Source: an uncultured Pseudomonas sp.
GTDB lineage: Bacteria; Pseudomonadota; Gammaproteobacteria; Pseudomonadales; Pseudomonadaceae
DNA: 12,795 nt
Direction of reading: 5' to 3'
Assembly: GCA_946886875.1 (NCBI GenBank)
Contig: CAMPJN010000077.1
Location: forward strand, 1 to 12,795
Shown: positions 1 through 7,810 of the stretch, one piece after another
How the letters are laid out: the number at the start of each line of letters is the position of its first letter
How positions within the stretch are numbered: position 1 is the first letter of the stretch
Notes under the pieces: model-generated
Database searches by the model: none
Told to the model about the DNA's origin: nothing
The model's input: only the letters and a program-made list of their open reading frames with translations
Program-made: the position numbers and the translations under genes

Positions 1-406
1 TCCGGGCATGGCCGCGGAGAAGGCGCTGCTCCTCGGCGATTCGCGGCGCTCGCTGTTGCCGCGCCTGGAGCCGATTCTCGACCATCGCGAACTGGCGCTG
101 CTGCAAGCCGAAGTGCCGAACGTGCGCGCCAGCGATGCGCTGATCGACTACGTGCTGCGTCTGGTCGAAGCCACCCGCACCCAGCCGCAGTTCGCCTGGG
201 GGCTGTCGCCACGGGCCAGCCTGGCGCTGTTGGCGGCGGCGCGGGCCTGGGCCTTTCTCGATCAACGCGACTATGTGATTCCCGAAGACGTGCAGGCGGT
301 ACTGCCCTCGGTGGTCGGTCACCGTTTGCGCGAGCGCGCCGACCCCACCGGGCATGGTGGCGGCGCCCTGGTGCAATGGTTGCTGCGCGAGGTGCCGGCG
401 CTTTGA
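1..406 (+). CDS. MoxR-family AAA+ ATPase, C-terminal fragment
   Basis: The frame is open from the left edge (codons in phase from base 2) and ends at TGA 404-406, so only about the last 134 residues are present. The ATG at base 8 is internal, because the preceding in-frame codons are also coding-like. What remains is the C-terminal helical lid of a MoxR ATPase. The segment GLSPRASLALL is the sensor-2 region, whose Arg contacts nucleotide in this family, followed by helices with the typical YVIPEDVQAVLPSVVGHRL pattern. Walker A, Walker B and sensor 1 lie outside the window. MoxR proteins are cytoplasmic chaperone-like ATPases that are nearly always next to DUF58 or VWA genes, and the next gene is DUF58, only 5 bp away. 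I am confident of the family from the lid and the context; the subgroup cannot be fixed from this fragment. Confidence 0.85.
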   Translation, partial: PGMAAEKALLLGDSRRSLLPRLEPILDHRELALLQAEVPNVRASDALIDYVLRLVEATRTQPQFAWGLSPRASLALLAAARAWAFLDQRDYVIPEDVQAVLPSVVGHRLRERADPTGHGGGALVQWLLREVPAL

Positions 407-411
407 AGGCA

Positions 412-1359
412 ATGTTCAAGCGGCGTTGGAGTCGCTGGTTGTCGCGACGCATTCCGCCGGCCGCCAGCGTGCGCCTCAATCAACGGCGGATTTTCATCAT
501 CCCCAGCCTGGTCGGCGCCGCCTTCGCCCTGGCATTGGTGTTGATGTTGCTGGCGGCGATCAACTACCAGAACAGCCTGGCCTATGGCTTGACCTTTCTG
601 CTGGCTTCGGTGTTTGTCGTGGCCATCCTGCATACCTACCGCAACCTGGCCGGCCTGATCCTCAAGGCCGCCGGTGCCGGGGCGGTGTTCGTCGGCGAGC
701 AGGGGTGCTTTCGGGTGCGCCTGGAAAGCAGCGCACGGGCCCATCAGGCCATCGCCCTGGGCTGGCCGCCGGCCGAACTGCAGGTGCTGGATGTGCCGGA
801 GCTGGGCGTTGCCGAATGCGCGTTGAGCCTGCCAGCGCTGCGCCGTGGCTGGCTGCGGCCTGGGCGCTTGCGGGTGGAAAGCCGGTTTCCCCTGGGGATT
901 CTGGTGGCCTGGAGCTGGGTCGACCTGGATCAGGCATTACTGGTTTATCCGCGTCCGCTGGAAGGCGAGTTGCCGGTCGCCGCGGGCGCCAGCGATGACC
1001 CGGAAGAGCAGGGCGGTCGCGCCCATGGTCGTGGCGCCGACGACTTCCAGGGGCTGAAAAGCTACCAGCCGGGTGATTCGAAAAAACGCCTGCACTGGAA
1101 AGCCTATTCCCGTGGTCAAGGTTTGCTGGTCAAGGATTTCGCCGCGCTCAGCGGGCGCGATCTATGGCTGGATTTCGATGCCATGGCCGGGGATATCGAG
1201 ACGCGTCTGTCGTTGCTCTGCCATTGGGTGCTGCAGTTGTCCGAACGCCAGCAACCCTTCGCCATGCGCCTGCCAGGCAACGTGCTGCCGCCCGACAGCG
1301 GCGACGGTCATCGCGAGGCCTGCCTGCGCGCACTGGCGCTGTATGGGGTTGCTCCATGA
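412..1359 (+). CDS. DUF58 domain membrane protein (MoxR partner)
   Basis: A 315-residue protein with a basic N-terminus (FKRRWSRWLSRR), two adjacent hydrophobic helices at about residues 34-52 and 57-75, then a long soluble part. The DUF58 signature lies at about 212-243: FQGLKSYQPGD, then RLHWKAYSRG and LLVKDF. The family is a membrane-anchored partner of MoxR with a VWA-like fold; its exact biochemistry is not established. I chose ATG 412 because the protein then starts with the basic segment usual before the first helix, and GAAGG (405-409) lies just upstream, although at a short 2-nt spacing. An ATG at 376 would add 12 residues and overlap moxR by 31 bp with no recognisable Shine-Dalgarno. 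The gene ends at TGA 1357-1359, overlapping the next start (ATGA), which implies translational coupling to tgpA. Confidence 0.88.
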   Translation: MFKRRWSRWLSRRIPPAASVRLNQRRIFIIPSLVGAAFALALVLMLLAAINYQNSLAYGLTFLLASVFVVAILHTYRNLAGLILKAAGAGAVFVGEQGCFRVRLESSARAHQAIALGWPPAELQVLDVPELGVAECALSLPALRRGWLRPGRLRVESRFPLGILVAWSWVDLDQALLVYPRPLEGELPVAAGASDDPEEQGGRAHGRGADDFQGLKSYQPGDSKKRLHWKAYSRGQGLLVKDFAALSGRDLWLDFDAMAGDIETRLSLLCHWVLQLSERQQPFAMRLPGNVLPPDSGDGHREACLRALALYGVAP

Positions 1360-3356
1360 GCCGGGTGCAGGCTATACCGCGTATCAGCCTGACCTGGCTG
1401 CTGGTCGCCCAGGTGCTGGTGATCATCCCGCACCTGGGCCACCTGCCGCTGTGGGTAATTGGCCTGTGGCTGGGCTGCGCGGCCTGGCGTATTCAGATTT
1501 TCCGCATGCGCGCGGCCTACCCCAACGCCTGGGTCAAGGCCGGTTTGATGTTGGGCGCCGCTATTGGCGTGTTCTTCTCGCGCGGCAGCCTGATCGGCCT
1601 GGATGCCGGCGTGGTGCTGCTGGTAGCGGCCTTTACCCTCAAACTGCTGGAAATGCGTAGCCGGCGTGACGCGCTGGTGCTGATCTTTCTCGGCTTCTTT
1701 ACCGTGGTCACCGCCTACTTGTTCGATGACCGCATGCTCCTGGCGCTGTTCAGCCTGTTGCCGGTGACGGCGCTGCTGGCCGCCTTGATCGGCTTGCAGC
1801 AAAGCGCCGTGGCCACCCGGCCCTGGCAAACCGGGCGCTTGGCGGCGAGCCTGCTGTTGCAGGCAATTCCTTTGATGCTGTTGCTGTTCGTATTCTTTCC
1901 GCGTCTGGGGCCGCTGTGGTCGTTACCGCAGCCGAACGACAAGGCGGTAAGTGGCCTATCCGACAGCATGGCGCCGGCCGATATCGCCGAATTGAGCCGC
2001 TCCGATGCCCTGGCTTTCCGCGCCAGTTTCGAGGGCGAAACCCCGGATCGCAGCCAGCTGTACTGGCGCGCCCTGACCCTGGAAAGTTTCGACGGGCGAC
2101 GTTGGTCGCAGTCCACTTTCGCCCAAGTGCCACAAACGCCGGCCTGGGACAAGCGCGGCGAGCCGCTGCGTTACAGCATTCTGATGCAGCCGAGCTCGAA
2201 GCCCTGGTTGTTCGCCTTGGATGTCGGTGAAACGACTTTGGACAGCACCCAGCAGATGAGCGATTTCCGCTTGCAGCGCAGGCGCCCAGTGGAGCGCACC
2301 TTGTTGTATCAGGTGACCTCCTGGCCCGAAGCGGTTCGCCAACCGGCGAGCCTGGGCAAGGGGCTGCGCCACGCCCTGCAATTGCCCGACCAGGGTGACC
2401 CGCGCAGCCGCGCCTGGGCCGCCGAGCTGAAGCAGCAATACCCGCAAAGCGAACAACTGGTGCAGGCGTTGCTGCGGCATTTCAACCGCGAGCCCTACGG
2501 CTATACGCTGCGCCCGCCGGCGGTTGGCCTGGACAGCATCGACGATTTTCTCTTCGAAACCCGCAACGGTTTCTGCGCCCATTACGCCGGTGCCATGACC
2601 TTCGTGTTGCGCGCGGCGGGCATCCCGGCGCGGGTGGTGGCCGGTTACCAGGGCGGCGAATACAACCCCGCGGGCAACTACGTGCAGGTGCGTCAGTTCG
2701 ACGCCCACGCCTGGGTCGAATATTGGCAGGCCGAAACTGGCTGGGTCAGCGTCGATCCAACCTTTCAGGTGGCGCCGGAGCGTATCGAGCTGGGTCTGGA
2801 AGAGGCGGTGGCGACTGAGCAGAGCTTTCTCGAAGGGTCGCCGTTCTCACCCCTGCGTTACCGTCAGTTGACTTGGCTCAATCAAATGCGCCTGAGCTGG
2901 GATAACCTCAACTACGGTTGGCAGCGCTGGGTGCTGGGTTATCAGGGCGCGCAGCAGCTGCAGTTGTTGCAGCGCTGGTTCGGCCGTATCGATGCGCGCT
3001 TGCTGGCGATTAGCCTGGTCGGCGGTGGCGCGTTGCTGTTGAGCCTGCTGGCGCTCTGGCTGTTCAAACCCTGGCAGCGCGAGCGTGACCCGCAGCGGCG
3101 TCTGTTCAGAGGCTTTGAGCGGTTGTTGGCGCGCCACGGCGTGCACCGCGCGCCAGGCGAAGGCGCACGAATGTTTGCCGCGCGTGCGGCGCTTGCCTTG
3201 CCAGGCCAGGCGCAGCAGATCCATGCCTTTGCCGCTGCGTTCGAGGCGCAGCGTTATGCCGGGCGCGATGCTTCGCCCGCGCAGTTGCGTGAACACCTGG
3301 CGACGCTGCGCCGTGCTTTGCCCTGGCGCTTCACCCGCGCGGAGCCAGCCGAATAA
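1356..3356 (+). CDS. tgpA: TgpA-type transglutaminase (DUF3488 + transglutaminase-like + DUF4129)
   Basis: A 666-residue integral membrane protein. The N-terminal DUF3488 part has about six hydrophobic helices (roughly residues 11-45, 60-98, 105-147 and 163-183). A periplasmic transglutaminase-like domain follows (about 220-480), then a last helix at about 551-570 and a cytoplasmic DUF4129-like tail. The papain-like triad is visible: Cys407 in NGFCAHYAG, His451 in DAHAWVEYW and Asp467 in VSVDPTF. Each is three residues later than the Cys404/His448/Asp464 I recall for P. aeruginosa TgpA, which is of nearly the same length and reported essential there. The start is ATG 1356, overlapping the DUF58 stop; a longer frame open from 1164 only shadows DUF58. 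The substrate is unknown; a role in envelope protein or peptidoglycan crosslinking or hydrolysis is inferred from the periplasmic catalytic domain and the MoxR/DUF58 partners. Confidence 0.93.
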   Translation: MSRVQAIPRISLTWLLVAQVLVIIPHLGHLPLWVIGLWLGCAAWRIQIFRMRAAYPNAWVKAGLMLGAAIGVFFSRGSLIGLDAGVVLLVAAFTLKLLEMRSRRDALVLIFLGFFTVVTAYLFDDRMLLALFSLLPVTALLAALIGLQQSAVATRPWQTGRLAASLLLQAIPLMLLLFVFFPRLGPLWSLPQPNDKAVSGLSDSMAPADIAELSRSDALAFRASFEGETPDRSQLYWRALTLESFDGRRWSQSTFAQVPQTPAWDKRGEPLRYSILMQPSSKPWLFALDVGETTLDSTQQMSDFRLQRRRPVERTLLYQVTSWPEAVRQPASLGKGLRHALQLPDQGDPRSRAWAAELKQQYPQSEQLVQALLRHFNREPYGYTLRPPAVGLDSIDDFLFETRNGFCAHYAGAMTFVLRAAGIPARVVAGYQGGEYNPAGNYVQVRQFDAHAWVEYWQAETGWVSVDPTFQVAPERIELGLEEAVATEQSFLEGSPFSPLRYRQLTWLNQMRLSWDNLNYGWQRWVLGYQGAQQLQLLQRWFGRIDARLLAISLVGGGALLLSLLALWLFKPWQRERDPQRRLFRGFERLLARHGVHRAPGEGARMFAARAALALPGQAQQIHAFAAAFEAQRYAGRDASPAQLREHLATLRRALPWRFTRAEPAE

Positions 3357-3367
3357 CTGCAAATCTT

Positions 3368-3373
3368 GAGGAG
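3368..3373 (+). promoter_or_regulatory. Shine-Dalgarno of the CHAD gene
   Basis: GAGGAG lies 7 nt before ATG 3381. It rules out the in-frame TTG at 3366, which would start inside or before this site, and gives the CHAD gene its own translation signal 24 nt after tgpA ends. Confidence 0.75.
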
Positions 3374-3380
3374 TAGGTCC

Positions 3381-4145
3381 ATGGCTGCGCTGATCAATGG
3401 TTTGCCGGCCCAGGTGCTGGGTTTGCAGGTGCGCCTCTACGCCTGCTGCGCCCGCTTGGGCGCCGCGACCGACAGCGAGGCCCTGCATGATCTGCGCATC
3501 GCCTTGCGCACGCTGCGCAGCCTGCTCAAGCCCATCGCCGAGCTGGATGCCTGCGCCGCCTTGCAACAACGCGCCGCGGAACTGGGCCGTCTCAGCGGGC
3601 CGCTACGCGATCTGGAAGTGCTGCTGGGGGAGCTGCAGCGCCGCGGCGCGCAGAGTCAGATGCAGGTACGCCAGGCGCAGCTAGAGCGGGGCTACTCGAC
3701 GCTTCTGGACTGCCGGCAGCTGCAAGCGCTGTTCATGGCCTTCGATGATTTCCCCTCCCGCTGGTATCAGGCGGCTGCGCAAGGTCAGCTGAAGGGCATG
3801 GGCAAACGCATCGGCAAGCGGTTGGCCAAACAGCAGCGTCGGTTGCTTGAGGCCCTGGCCGACCCTACGCACGACCGGCACCAACTTCGTCTGTTGATCA
3901 AGCGGGTACGTTACGGCGCCGAGGCTTATCCGCAGTTGGCGCGTCTGTCCTGCGGCCACCATACGCAACTAAAAGCGGCGCAGTCGACCTTGGGCGAATG
4001 GCACGACCATCTGCAATGGTTGGCGCGTGCGCAAGCCGAGGCCGATCTGGCGCCCCATGTCGAGTCCTGGCGGCTTGCCTTACGCGCGGCGGAACAACGG
4101 GCCGACCAAGCCCTGCTAGGGCTAACTAGCCGGTTTCTCGGTTAG
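3381..4145 (+). CDS. CHAD domain protein
   Basis: A 254-residue protein without signal peptide or membrane helix, so cytoplasmic. It has the helical, His/Arg-rich CHAD pattern: EALHDLRIALRTLRSLL (about residues 34-49), LGRLSGPLRDLEVLL (68-82), a basic KGMGKRIGKRLAKQQRR stretch (138-154), HQLRLLIKRVRY (167-178) and LGEWHDHLQWL (204-214). The conserved His, Arg and Lys of these helices line a basic channel that in studied family members binds inorganic polyphosphate or other phosphorylated ligands. Stand-alone CHAD proteins have no proven enzyme activity; they often sit beside CYTH/triphosphatase genes, but here the partner is the MoxR-DUF58-TgpA operon. The gene is the last in the operon, followed by a strong terminator. 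Family assignment is firm; the link to envelope work is inference from position. Confidence 0.88.
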   Translation: MAALINGLPAQVLGLQVRLYACCARLGAATDSEALHDLRIALRTLRSLLKPIAELDACAALQQRAAELGRLSGPLRDLEVLLGELQRRGAQSQMQVRQAQLERGYSTLLDCRQLQALFMAFDDFPSRWYQAAAQGQLKGMGKRIGKRLAKQQRRLLEALADPTHDRHQLRLLIKRVRYGAEAYPQLARLSCGHHTQLKAAQSTLGEWHDHLQWLARAQAEADLAPHVESWRLALRAAEQRADQALLGLTSRFLG

Positions 4146-4175
4146 GTTGGCCGAAATGCCGTCTTTGAAGGTATA

Positions 4176-4222
4176 ACGCAGGGTACTGGCTTTCCCCTAA
4201 GATCCCCCTGCGTATTTTATTT
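4176..4222 (+). terminator. Intrinsic terminator of the moxR-DUF58-tgpA-CHAD operon
   Basis: A perfect 8-bp stem, ACGCAGGG (4176-4183) with CCCTGCGT (4206-4213), has a 22-nt loop and is followed at once by ATTTTATTTT. It lies 30 bp after the CHAD stop and just before the thioesterase Shine-Dalgarno, so it separates the two transcription units unless readthrough feeds the thioesterase. The loop is longer than ideal. Confidence 0.7.
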
Positions 4223-4233
4223 TCGAGGCGGTT

Positions 4234-5031
4234 ATGACCTTTACCGAGTTACTCCAGGCAGTTGACCGCAATCCCCAGGCCGTGGTGATTCCCAGTGTTT
4301 GGGCGCAGGGACGGGCCAGTTTCGGCGGTTTGATGGCGGCACTGGTGTATCAGGCCATGCGCGCCCAGGTGCCGGCGGGGCGCCCGCCGCGTTCCCTGGC
4401 GATCACCTTTGTCGGCCCGGCCGAGCCGGATGTGCCGCTGTGTTTCGAGGTCGAAGTGCTGCGTGAGGGCAAGGCGGTCAGCCAGGTGCTGGGGCGGGCC
4501 GTGCAGAACGGCCAGGTAGTCACTCTGGTGCAGGGCAGCTTCGGTGCCGCGCGCGACTCGGCGATCCAGGTCGTTGCCGAGCCTGCACCGCAGATCACGG
4601 CGGTCGAGCAATGCCAGGAACTGCCCTATATCCCCAAGGTCACTCCCGAATTCACCCGTTTCCTGGCGATGCGTTGGGCGATTGGCGGGATGCCGTTCAC
4701 CGGCAATAAATCGCGGGAAATGGGCGGTTGGGTGCGTCTGCGCGACGAGCCCGAAGCGCTGCCGGTCAACGAGGCGCACTTGCTCGCTTTGGTCGATGCC
4801 TGGCCGCCCGCGGTGTTGCCGCACCTGAGTACGCCGGCACCGGGCAGTTCCCTGACCTGGACCATCGAGTTCGTCCAGCCGGTGCCGGAGCTGACCACCC
4901 TGGACTGGTGCCTGTACAAGGCGCAGATCGAGCACGCGCGCGATGGCTATGGACATATCGCCGCCGCGCTCTGGTCGCCTCAGGGCGAGTTGCTGGCGAT
5001 CAGTCGGCAGACGGTCAGCGTGTTCGGTTAG
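4234..5031 (+). CDS. Acyl-CoA thioesterase, TesB-like double hotdog
   Basis: A 265-residue cytoplasmic protein built of two hotdog folds. The first half carries WAQGRASFGGLMAALVYQAM (about residues 23-42), the central hotdog helix. The second carries LLALVDAWPPAVLPHL (183-198), SLTWTIEF (206-213) and the C-terminal strand AALWSPQGELLAISRQTV (244-261). The TesB-type catalytic trio Asp / Thr or Ser / Gln can be placed at Asp188, Thr208 or Thr210, and Gln259. Such enzymes hydrolyse acyl-CoA to free fatty acid and CoA; chain-length preference cannot be read here. The start ATG 4234 has GAGG at 4225-4228. It is transcribed alone, after the upstream terminator and convergent with the chemoreceptor. 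I saw no convincing promoter: TATAAC at 4172-4177 has only a poorly spaced TTGGCC upstream. Confidence 0.87.
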   Translation: MTFTELLQAVDRNPQAVVIPSVWAQGRASFGGLMAALVYQAMRAQVPAGRPPRSLAITFVGPAEPDVPLCFEVEVLREGKAVSQVLGRAVQNGQVVTLVQGSFGAARDSAIQVVAEPAPQITAVEQCQELPYIPKVTPEFTRFLAMRWAIGGMPFTGNKSREMGGWVRLRDEPEALPVNEAHLLALVDAWPPAVLPHLSTPAPGSSLTWTIEFVQPVPELTTLDWCLYKAQIEHARDGYGHIAAALWSPQGELLAISRQTVSVFG

Positions 5032-5043
5032 ATGGGTAGGTAA

Positions 5044-5097
5044 AAGCCGCGAAGCTGAACGGAAATATCGGCCTGTCCAGCGTTCTGCTCGCGGCTT
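5044..5097. terminator. Possible terminator between convergent thioesterase and chemoreceptor genes
   Basis: AAGCCGCG (5044-5051) pairs with CGCGGCTT (5090-5097). On the minus strand the stem runs into TTTT, so it may end chemoreceptor transcription; on the plus strand no T-run follows. A second pair, AAGCTG (5052-5057) and CAGCTT (5099-5104), is compatible only with an alternative fold. The 38-nt loop makes this weak. Confidence 0.3.
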
Positions 5098-5113
5098 GCA
5101 GCTTGTAGCCGCC

Positions 5114-6595
5114 TTACAACTTCAGCATCCGTATAGCCTTGTTCAGCTCGCCGGCGAGCGCCGCCAGTTCGCTGCTGGTGGCGGCCGATGCGCTGGTTTG
5201 TTTGACCGTGCCTTCGGTGACATCGTGAATCTTCACCACCGAGCGGTTCATCTCTTCGGCGACCTGGCTTTGTTGCTCGACCGCTACCGCGATCTGCGTA
5301 TTGCTCTCGCGCATATGCGCCACCGAGGCGGTGATCGCACTTAACGCGTTGCCGGCTTCATCGGCTTGCTGCACGCAATCGTCGGCTTTCAGCGAACTCT
5401 CCTGCATAAACTCCACGGCGTCACGGGTGCCGTTCTGCAAGGCACCGATCATCTGGGTGATTTCATCGGTGGAAACCTGCACTCGCCTGGCCAGGTTGCG
5501 TACCTCATCGGCGACCACGGCAAAGCCGCGGCCCATCTCTCCGGCGCGGGCGGCTTCGATGGCCGCATTGAGCGCCAGCAGGTTGGTCTGTTCGGCGATG
5601 CCGTGAATCTCGCTGACCACCTTGCTGATCTTTTGACTGTCGGCTGCCAGGCGCTGAATCATTTCCGCGGTCTGTTGCACGCCGCTGGACAAGCCGGTGA
5701 TCGATTGGGTGACGCGGTCGACCATCTGCTGGCCGGTGCCGGCGAGTTGTTCGGCGGTCTTCGATTGGTCGCGGGTGTCGGCCGCATGCTGGGCGATATG
5801 CTGCACCGTGCTGGTCATTTCGTTGATCGCAGTGGCGGCCTGCTCGGTTTCGCTCTGCTGGTCGAGCATGCCGCGGCGTACCTCGCCCATGCTCGTCGCC
5901 AGGCGTGCGGCGCCTTCATCCAGGCGCGCCGCGGTTTGCGCGACCACGCCAACCACGCGTTGATAGCCGGCCTGCATGGCATTGAAAGCGCTGGCCATCT
6001 GGCCGACTTCGTCGCGGCAATCGAGTGGCACGCGGGCGGCCAGATCGCCGCTTTTCTCCACTTGCAGCATCACGTCCTTAAGGGTGTTGAGATGACTGAG
6101 CAGGAAGCGGATCAGTAACTGCGACGCCGCCAGCAGGATCAACATCAACAGGGCGACCACCAGCGCATAGCTCAGCGCGCGTTCGCCGAAAACCTGCAAC
6201 AAGCCGGGAGCATGAGCCAATACAGCCAGGCGCTGGCCCTGACCAAGATCGATGACCTGGGCACCGATCAAGCTGTCGTCGGTGGATAGGGCGTCCGCAT
6301 CGAACGCCACCCAGCCTCTGGCACGGCTCAGCGCTGCGCCCTGATTGTTCGCCAAGCGTGGGCTTTGGCCCTCGGCAAAACGCACCAGATGGCTGCCGCT
6401 CGGCGGTGTCTGACCTTCAGGCCAGGCAGCGAGCAGCTGCGCCTGGGCTTGGGCGAGTTGCTGCGCCGCATCCATGCGCACTTCACGCTCGAGATCAAGG
6501 GCGTAAAGCACCAACAGCAAGGTAGTGCCGAACGCCACGGCATTCACTGCCCAAAATTTGTACTTCAGCGAGAGGTCGCGAATCCAGGAGCCCAT
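5114..6595 (-). CDS. Methyl-accepting chemotaxis protein
   Basis: A 493-residue chemoreceptor. The order is a short cytoplasmic start, TM1 at about 13-32, a small periplasmic sensor region of about 105 residues (36-140), TM2 at about 141-163, a HAMP domain (about 164-216, with [17 protein letters not shown]), then a long antiparallel coiled coil. The hairpin tip that binds CheA/CheW is intact at about 335-369: [18 protein letters not shown] followed by [15 protein letters not shown]. The protein ends in MLKL and lacks a CheR-binding pentapeptide. The sensor resembles no ligand-binding fold I can name; it is too short for dCACHE and could be a degenerate four-helix or sCACHE module. A possible Shine-Dalgarno, AAGAAG, reads on the minus strand opposite 6601-6606. 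It lies downstream of tatD in the same direction with a 117-bp gap and may have its own promoter. Confidence 0.93.
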   Translation of the reverse strand: MGSWIRDLSLKYKFWAVNAVAFGTTLLLVLYALDLEREVRMDAAQQLAQAQAQLLAAWPEGQTPPSGSHLVRFAEGQSPRLANNQGAALSRARGWVAFDADALSTDDSLIGAQVIDLGQGQRLAVLAHAPGLLQVFGERALSYALVVALLMLILLAASQLLIRFLLSHLNTLKDVMLQVEKSGDLAARVPLDCRDEVGQMASAFNAMQAGYQRVVGVVAQTAARLDEGAARLATSMGEVRRGMLDQQSETEQAATAINEMTSTVQHIAQHAADTRDQSKTAEQLAGTGQQMVDRVTQSITGLSSGVQQTAEMIQRLAADSQKISKVVSEIHGIAEQTNLLALNAAIEAARAGEMGRGFAVVADEVRNLARRVQVSTDEITQMIGALQNGTRDAVEFMQESSLKADDCVQQADEAGNALSAITASVAHMRESNTQIAVAVEQQSQVAEEMNRSVVKIHDVTEGTVKQTSASAATSSELAALAGELNKAIRMLKL

Positions 6596-6712
6596 AGTGT
6601 CTTCTTCAGATATCGGTTAGGTGTATGGCAAGGCGCCAGTATTGCGTGTCCCGTCATGGCTGCCGTTGATCCCGGTCAACTGAGCTATTTAACGGCCGTG
6701 GCGTGGCGGACT

Positions 6713-7552
6713 TTAATCGGCAGATTGGTTCGTTTGCCGCTCGCTGTCGTCGAGCTCCGGCAGGGCGAAGAAGCGCCGGGCACAGGCACTGCTGTGGGCC
6801 GCCAGTCGCTCCGGGCTTTCGCCGCGGTGCAGTGCTACTTCGCGCAATACTTCGACGAGGAACGCCGGCTCGTTGCGGCCATTCTTGGGTTTCGGTCGCA
6901 GGCTGCGCGGCAGCAGGAAAGGCGAGTCGCTTTCGAGCATCAGCCGGCCCTCGGGGATTTCCCGCATCAGAGGGTGTAAGTGGCTGCCACGGCGCTCGTC
7001 GCAGATCCAGCCAGTGATGCCGATGTGCAGATCCATATCTAGGTAAGCGAACAACGCGCGCTTTTCCCCGGTAAAACAGTGCACCACGGCAGCGGGCAGA
7101 CGATCGCGATAGTCGCGCAGGATTTCCAGCAGGCGCTGGTCGGCATCGCGCTCATGCAGGAACACCGGCATCTGCAACTCGACGGCCAGGGCCAGCTGTT
7201 CTTCCAGGGCTTTTTCCTGCTGGGGGCGAGGGGAGAAGTCGCGGTTGAAATCCAGCCCGCATTCGCCAACGGCCCTTACTTGCGCCTCGCTCAGCAGTGC
7301 CTTGAGTTCGTTGGTACTCGACGGCGTCCAGCTACTGGCGTCATGGGGGTGAACACCGGCGGTGCTGAACAGCCGTTGGCCGCTCGCGTCCAGTTGCCGG
7401 CACAGTTGCAGGGCATGTTCGCTTTCCTTGAGGCTGGTGCCGGTCAGTAGCATTTGACCAACACCCGCGGCATAGGCACGAGTGAGCAGTGCTTCACGCT
7501 GTTCGGCGAAGCTGGGGTGGGTCAGATTGACGCCAATGTCGATGAGTTGCAT
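6713..7552 (-). CDS. tatD: TatD family metal-dependent hydrolase / 3'-5' nuclease
   Basis: A 279-residue TIM-barrel hydrolase that lines up closely with E. coli TatD (260 aa). It starts [11 protein letters not shown], then has [11 protein letters not shown] (about 63-73), [14 protein letters not shown] (94-107), [10 protein letters not shown] (128-137), VVHCFTG (156-162), [12 protein letters not shown] (178-189) and [13 protein letters not shown] (204-216). Metal ligands expected from the family are present: Glu97, His133, His158 and Asp209. As in E. coli TatD, the first HxH of related family members is absent. TatD is a cytoplasmic Mg-dependent 3'-5' exonuclease linked to repair of oxidative DNA damage; it is not required for twin-arginine transport in E. 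coli despite its name. The acidic C-terminal tail ([14 protein letters not shown]) is slightly longer than in E. coli. An AGGTAGG Shine-Dalgarno sits 4 nt before the start on the minus strand. Confidence 0.93.
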   Translation of the reverse strand: MQLIDIGVNLTHPSFAEQREALLTRAYAAGVGQMLLTGTSLKESEHALQLCRQLDASGQRLFSTAGVHPHDASSWTPSSTNELKALLSEAQVRAVGECGLDFNRDFSPRPQQEKALEEQLALAVELQMPVFLHERDADQRLLEILRDYRDRLPAAVVHCFTGEKRALFAYLDMDLHIGITGWICDERRGSHLHPLMREIPEGRLMLESDSPFLLPRSLRPKPKNGRNEPAFLVEVLREVALHRGESPERLAAHSSACARRFFALPELDDSERQTNQSAD

Positions 7553-7810
7553 GGTGCCTACCTATTGTCGCGTTGAAGGCGTGCGGACGGATTGCGGTTG
7601 GGCAGCATAGCAGAGCTTTTCTGGCAGTTATTAAGTCAATATTTTCAATGTGTTGGAGTAGGCTTGTGATCCATTCACGAGCTACGGCTGGCATCTGCTG
7701 GCTGGCTGTGCGAACCTCCGCGCGCCCTGCGTTGGCAGTGCGCCGCAGGTCGTTTTACGTTCAGTCGATCAGTTTCGCCGAAGGCGAGCCGACGTTGTTC
7801 TGGAGCCCGG
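7553..7810. other. Divergent intergenic region tatD / SBP-SLT gene
   Basis: These 258 bp must hold the promoters for both flanking divergent genes. There is an AT-rich patch at about 7628-7660, but I found no -35/-10 pair with good spacing on either strand and no clear dyad. GGAG at 7802-7805 is the Shine-Dalgarno of the downstream plus-strand gene. Confidence 0.3.

Noticed and set aside
1164..1355. Open frame extending tgpA upstream by 64 codons
   Set aside because: It overlaps DUF58 in another frame, is Arg/Ala-rich shadow sequence, and the ATGA-coupled start at 1356 gives the expected family length.
4147..4177. TTGGCC ... TATAAC as a promoter for the thioesterase
   Set aside because: The spacer is 19 bp, the -35 is poor, and the transcript would run straight into the 4176-4222 terminator.
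6610..6617. FliA-like -10 (ACCGATAT) before the chemoreceptor on the minus strand
   Set aside because: No TAAA -35 at the required distance, and the implied start would fall inside the ribosome binding site.
6676..6696. Stretch resembling a tRNA D-arm on the minus strand (AGCTCAGTTGA)
   Set aside because: Only about a dozen bases match; no acceptor stem, anticodon arm or T-arm follows, so it is not a tRNA gene and too short to call a remnant.
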